Part shown: positions 61,569 through 64,000 of the stretch, in pieces | Layout of the letters: the number at the start of each line of letters is the position of its first letter | How positions within the stretch are numbered: the first letter of the stretch is position 1 | Translations under genes and position numbers: made by a program | Notes under the pieces: generated by a model | Told to the model about the DNA's origin: nothing | What the model saw: the letters and a program-made list of their open reading frames with translations, nothing else | Database searches by the model: none | DNA from: Rhizobium sp. CIAT894 | Lineage (GTDB): Bacteria; Pseudomonadota; Alphaproteobacteria; Rhizobiales; Rhizobiaceae | Length of the DNA: 64,000 bases | Assembly (NCBI RefSeq): GCF_000172795.2 | Contig: NZ_CP020947.1 | Coordinates: 1,863,001-1,927,000 of the forward strand | Direction: 5' to 3'

Positions 61569-64000
61569 ATGTTGCATTTTTCCCGCTGGAAAACACTTCT
61601 GATCTGGCTGGCCGCGTTTGCGGCCATCGTCATTGCTGCACCCAATCTGCTGAGCGAGGCGCAGCGCGCCTCGCTGCCCGGCTGGCTGCGGCACGACCGC
61701 ATGACGCTCGGCCTCGATCTGCAGGGCGGCTCGCATGTCGTTCTGAAGCTCGAACGCTCCGATATCGTCAAGGACCGGCTGGAAGAAGTCGTCGCCAATG
61801 TGCGCAATGCGCTGCGTGGCGCCGGAATCCGCTATACCGGGCTGACCGGCAACGACCAGATCGTCACGGTGCGGATCACCGATCCGGCCGAGACGCAGAA
61901 AGCGGTCGATCTCCTGAAGCCTCTGACGGCACCTGACGGGCGTTCGGGACCTGAGGTCGCGCTGCAGCAGGGCGCGGAAGGGCAGCTCTCGCTGCAGATT
62001 TCCGACGCCGGCATAACTGCTGACGTCGCCTCCGCCCAGACCAGGTCGCTCGATATCGTCAGCCGCCGCATCGCGGGGTTCGGCTACGACAATTTCCTCG
62101 TCCGTCCCGATGGCGCCGACCGGATCGTCGTACAGGTGCTGGGATCGGTCGATGCCGAGCGGCTGAAAAACCTCCTGAACCAGCCGGCCAAGCTTTCCTT
62201 TCATCTGATCGACGAAAGCATGTCGGGGCAGGAGGCGTTGAACGGCCGCTGGCCGGTGACATCCGAGGTGCTCTATTCGCTGGACGATCCGCCGGTTCCC
62301 TATCTCGTCGACCGTACGGCTTTCGCCACGGCCGGCAACATGGTGCATATCGAGCCGCTCATCGACCCGCAGACGCAGGACGCGTCGATCGAGTATCGTC
62401 TCGATGCGGAGGGCACAGCGCGGCTGGCTGAGGCGACGGGCCGGAATGTCGGCAAACACCTTGCCATCGTCTTCGACGACCAGGTGATGTCGGCGCCTGT
62501 CATCGAGGCGCCGATCACCGGCGGCGAGGGGCGCATTTCGGCCAACTTCTCCGAGGACGGGGTTCGCGATCTTGCGGTGATGCTGCGTGCCGGTGCTTTG
62601 CCGGCGACGCTGACGAGCGTCGAGGAGCGCAGCGTCAGCCCGGGTTTCGGCGCCGAATCGATCTTCTCCGGTCTCATTGCCGGCCTTGTCGCCGTCGTGC
62701 TGGTGGCAGCACTGATGATCGCGCTCTACCGCACCCTCGGCGCCATCGCCGTCGTCTCGCTCTTCTTCAACCTGATCCTCATCGTCGCGGTGCTCAGCCT
62801 TGCCGGCGCGACGCTCACCTTGCCCGGGATTGCCGGCATCGTGCTCATCGTCGGCATGGCGGTCGATTCCAACGTGCTGATCTACGAGCGCATCCGCGAA
62901 GAGGAGAAAACCGCCCATTCCTTTGCGGAGGCGGTCGGCCGCGGTTTCTCGCGCGCATTCGCAACGATCGTCGACGCGAATGTCACGATCTTCATCGCCG
63001 CCGTCATCCTCTTCTTCCTCGGCAGCGAATCCATCCGCGGTTTCGCCGTGACGCTGGCGGTCGGCATTCTGACAACCGTCTTTACGGCGTTCACGCTGAC
63101 ACGCTCGATCGTCGCCGTCTGGCTGGGGGGGCGCCATCCCCGGCATTTGCCGAAGAGCGTCCTGACGCATCTGTTCGAACACGCCAATATCCGCTTCATG
63201 GGCATCCGCCGCTATGTCTTTACGACATCGGCTGTCATCTCCCTGATCGCCATGGCGGCCTTTGCCACCGTCGGACTGCATCTCGGCATCGATTTCACCG
63301 GCGGCTCGCTTATCGAGGTGACGGCAAAGCAGGGCAATGCCGATATTGCCGATCTCCAATCGCGCCTCAACGATCTCAATCTCGGCGAGGTCAGCGTCGA
63401 GCGCACCGGCGGCCCGTCGAATGCGCGGATCCGCATCGCCTCCCAAGGCGGCGGCGAGAATGCCGAGCAGTCGGCGGCGACGCTGGTGCGCGGCGAGCTC
63501 CAGGAGGATTATGATTTTCGCCGCGTCGAGGTCGTCGGCCCCGCCATATCGGGCGAATTGACGATGATGGCGACGCTCGGCGTGCTGGCGGCACTTGTGG
63601 CGATCCTCATCTATATCTGGATCCGCTTCGAATGGCAGTTTGCCGTCGGCGCCATCATTGCCACGCTGCACGACGTCATCATCATGCTCGGTCTCTTCGT
63701 GCTGACCGGCATCGAGTTCAACCTGACGAGCATAGCCGCCGTACTGACCATCGTCGGCTATTCGCTGAACGACACGGTGGTGGTCTATGACCGAATGCGC
63801 GAGAATCTGAAGCGATACCGGAAGATGCCGCTGCCGATCCTGATCGATGCTTCGATCAATCAGACGCTGTCGCGCACTATTCTGACCGCCGCGACGACGC
63901 TGCTCGCCTTGCTCGCGCTCTATCTTTTTGGGGGCGAAGTCATCCGCTCCTTCACCTTTACGATGCTCTTCGGCGTCGCTCTCGGCACCTTCTCTTCGAT
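61569..64000 (+). CDS. secDF: Fused SecDF protein-export protein, cut by the window end
   Basis: At least 810 residues are visible before the window ends. SecD features come first: an N-terminal membrane helix (LLIWLAAFAAIVIAAPNLL), MTLGLDLQGGSHVVLKL, a large periplasmic domain and the six-helix block with AGIVLIVGMAVDSNVLIYER. The SecF half then follows in the same frame, with HLGIDFTGGSLIEVTAK near 63270 and SLNDTVVVYDRMRENL near 63770. SecDF uses the proton gradient to pull exported proteins across the inner membrane. Single-chain SecDF is usual in rhizobia. The missing C-terminal part lies outside the window. Confidence 0.95.
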   Translation, partial: MLHFSRWKTLLIWLAAFAAIVIAAPNLLSEAQRASLPGWLRHDRMTLGLDLQGGSHVVLKLERSDIVKDRLEEVVANVRNALRGAGIRYTGLTGNDQIVTVRITDPAETQKAVDLLKPLTAPDGRSGPEVALQQGAEGQLSLQISDAGITADVASAQTRSLDIVSRRIAGFGYDNFLVRPDGADRIVVQVLGSVDAERLKNLLNQPAKLSFHLIDESMSGQEALNGRWPVTSEVLYSLDDPPVPYLVDRTAFATAGNMVHIEPLIDPQTQDASIEYRLDAEGTARLAEATGRNVGKHLAIVFDDQVMSAPVIEAPITGGEGRISANFSEDGVRDLAVMLRAGALPATLTSVEERSVSPGFGAESIFSGLIAGLVAVVLVAALMIALYRTLGAIAVVSLFFNLILIVAVLSLAGATLTLPGIAGIVLIVGMAVDSNVLIYERIREEEKTAHSFAEAVGRGFSRAFATIVDANVTIFIAAVILFFLGSESIRGFAVTLAVGILTTVFTAFTLTRSIVAVWLGGRHPRHLPKSVLTHLFEHANIRFMGIRRYVFTTSAVISLIAMAAFATVGLHLGIDFTGGSLIEVTAKQGNADIADLQSRLNDLNLGEVSVERTGGPSNARIRIASQGGGENAEQSAATLVRGELQEDYDFRRVEVVGPAISGELTMMATLGVLAALVAILIYIWIRFEWQFAVGAIIATLHDVIIMLGLFVLTGIEFNLTSIAAVLTIVGYSLNDTVVVYDRMRENLKRYRKMPLPILIDASINQTLSRTILTAATTLLALLALYLFGGEVIRSFTFTMLFGVALGTFSS

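Noticed and set aside
61113..63671. An 852-codon minus-strand frame across yajC and secDF
   Set aside because: The plus strand holds conserved export genes; the antisense protein is a string of Asp, Arg and His typical of shadows.

Overview
The window reads as alphaproteobacterial, order Rhizobiales, most likely a Rhizobium chromosome. The right-hand 35 kb is a compact core block containing valS, exoR, xthA, an A-type Fe-S carrier, dgt, argS, a SPOR protein, nagZ, scpA, scpB, tatABC, serS, surE, pcm, a LysM/LytM lipoprotein, yajC and a fused secDF. exoR and the single-chain secDF are typical of the Rhizobiaceae.

Positions 1 to about 29,234 are the right-hand part of an integrated genomic island. 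It abuts the 3' end of an intact tRNA-Asn gene, and a 558-residue serine recombinase reads into that tRNA and takes its stop codon from the anticodon loop. From left to right the island holds: (1) a plasmid/ICE-type backbone on the minus strand (an unrecognised partial gene, a DUF2493 protein, a Toprim protein, a 1,441-residue methyltransferase plus strawberry-notch helicase, a ParB-like protein, a DUF932 protein), three genes of which share a structured leader; (2) two divergent SRAP (YedK/HMCES-type) genes around a LexA-type box, followed by two unrecognised genes; (3) a five-gene minus-strand operon made of a PHP-SMC (TrlF-like) ATPase, a TauD-like Fe(II)/2-oxoglutarate dioxygenase, a HEPN-like zinc-ribbon protein, a T5orf172/GIY-YIG-like zinc-ribbon protein and a second HEPN-like protein; (4) the damage-inducible mutasome imuA-imuB-dnaE2 behind a second LexA-type box; (5) a SMEK-like protein, a VapBC toxin-antitoxin pair and the recombinase. 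The left end and any conjugation genes lie outside the window.

The five-gene operon at 13,765-19,445 is the best candidate for an undescribed conflict or nucleic-acid-processing system. It combines a DNA-loading type ATPase with a phosphoesterase domain, a dioxygenase, two possible HEPN RNases and a GIY-YIG-like domain, all tightly spaced and sitting among SOS and stability genes.

Between 29.3 and 31.6 kb there are small, lineage-specific genes (membrane and secreted proteins, two KTSC-like proteins), tRNA-Cys and a 35-residue membrane peptide. The core then runs through pcm, popZ, valS, a FadL-type porin and exoR to secDF. Its genes cover translation (valS, argS, serS), chromosome segregation (scpAB, popZ), envelope growth and recycling (nagZ, SPOR protein, LysM/LytM lipoprotein), export (tatABC, yajC, secDF) and repair (xthA, SRAP, imuABC). 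A fused SerC-like/SerA-like protein at 57.0-60.0 kb is the most unusual core enzyme.

All calls come from reading motifs, gene order and translation signals. No database search was run.
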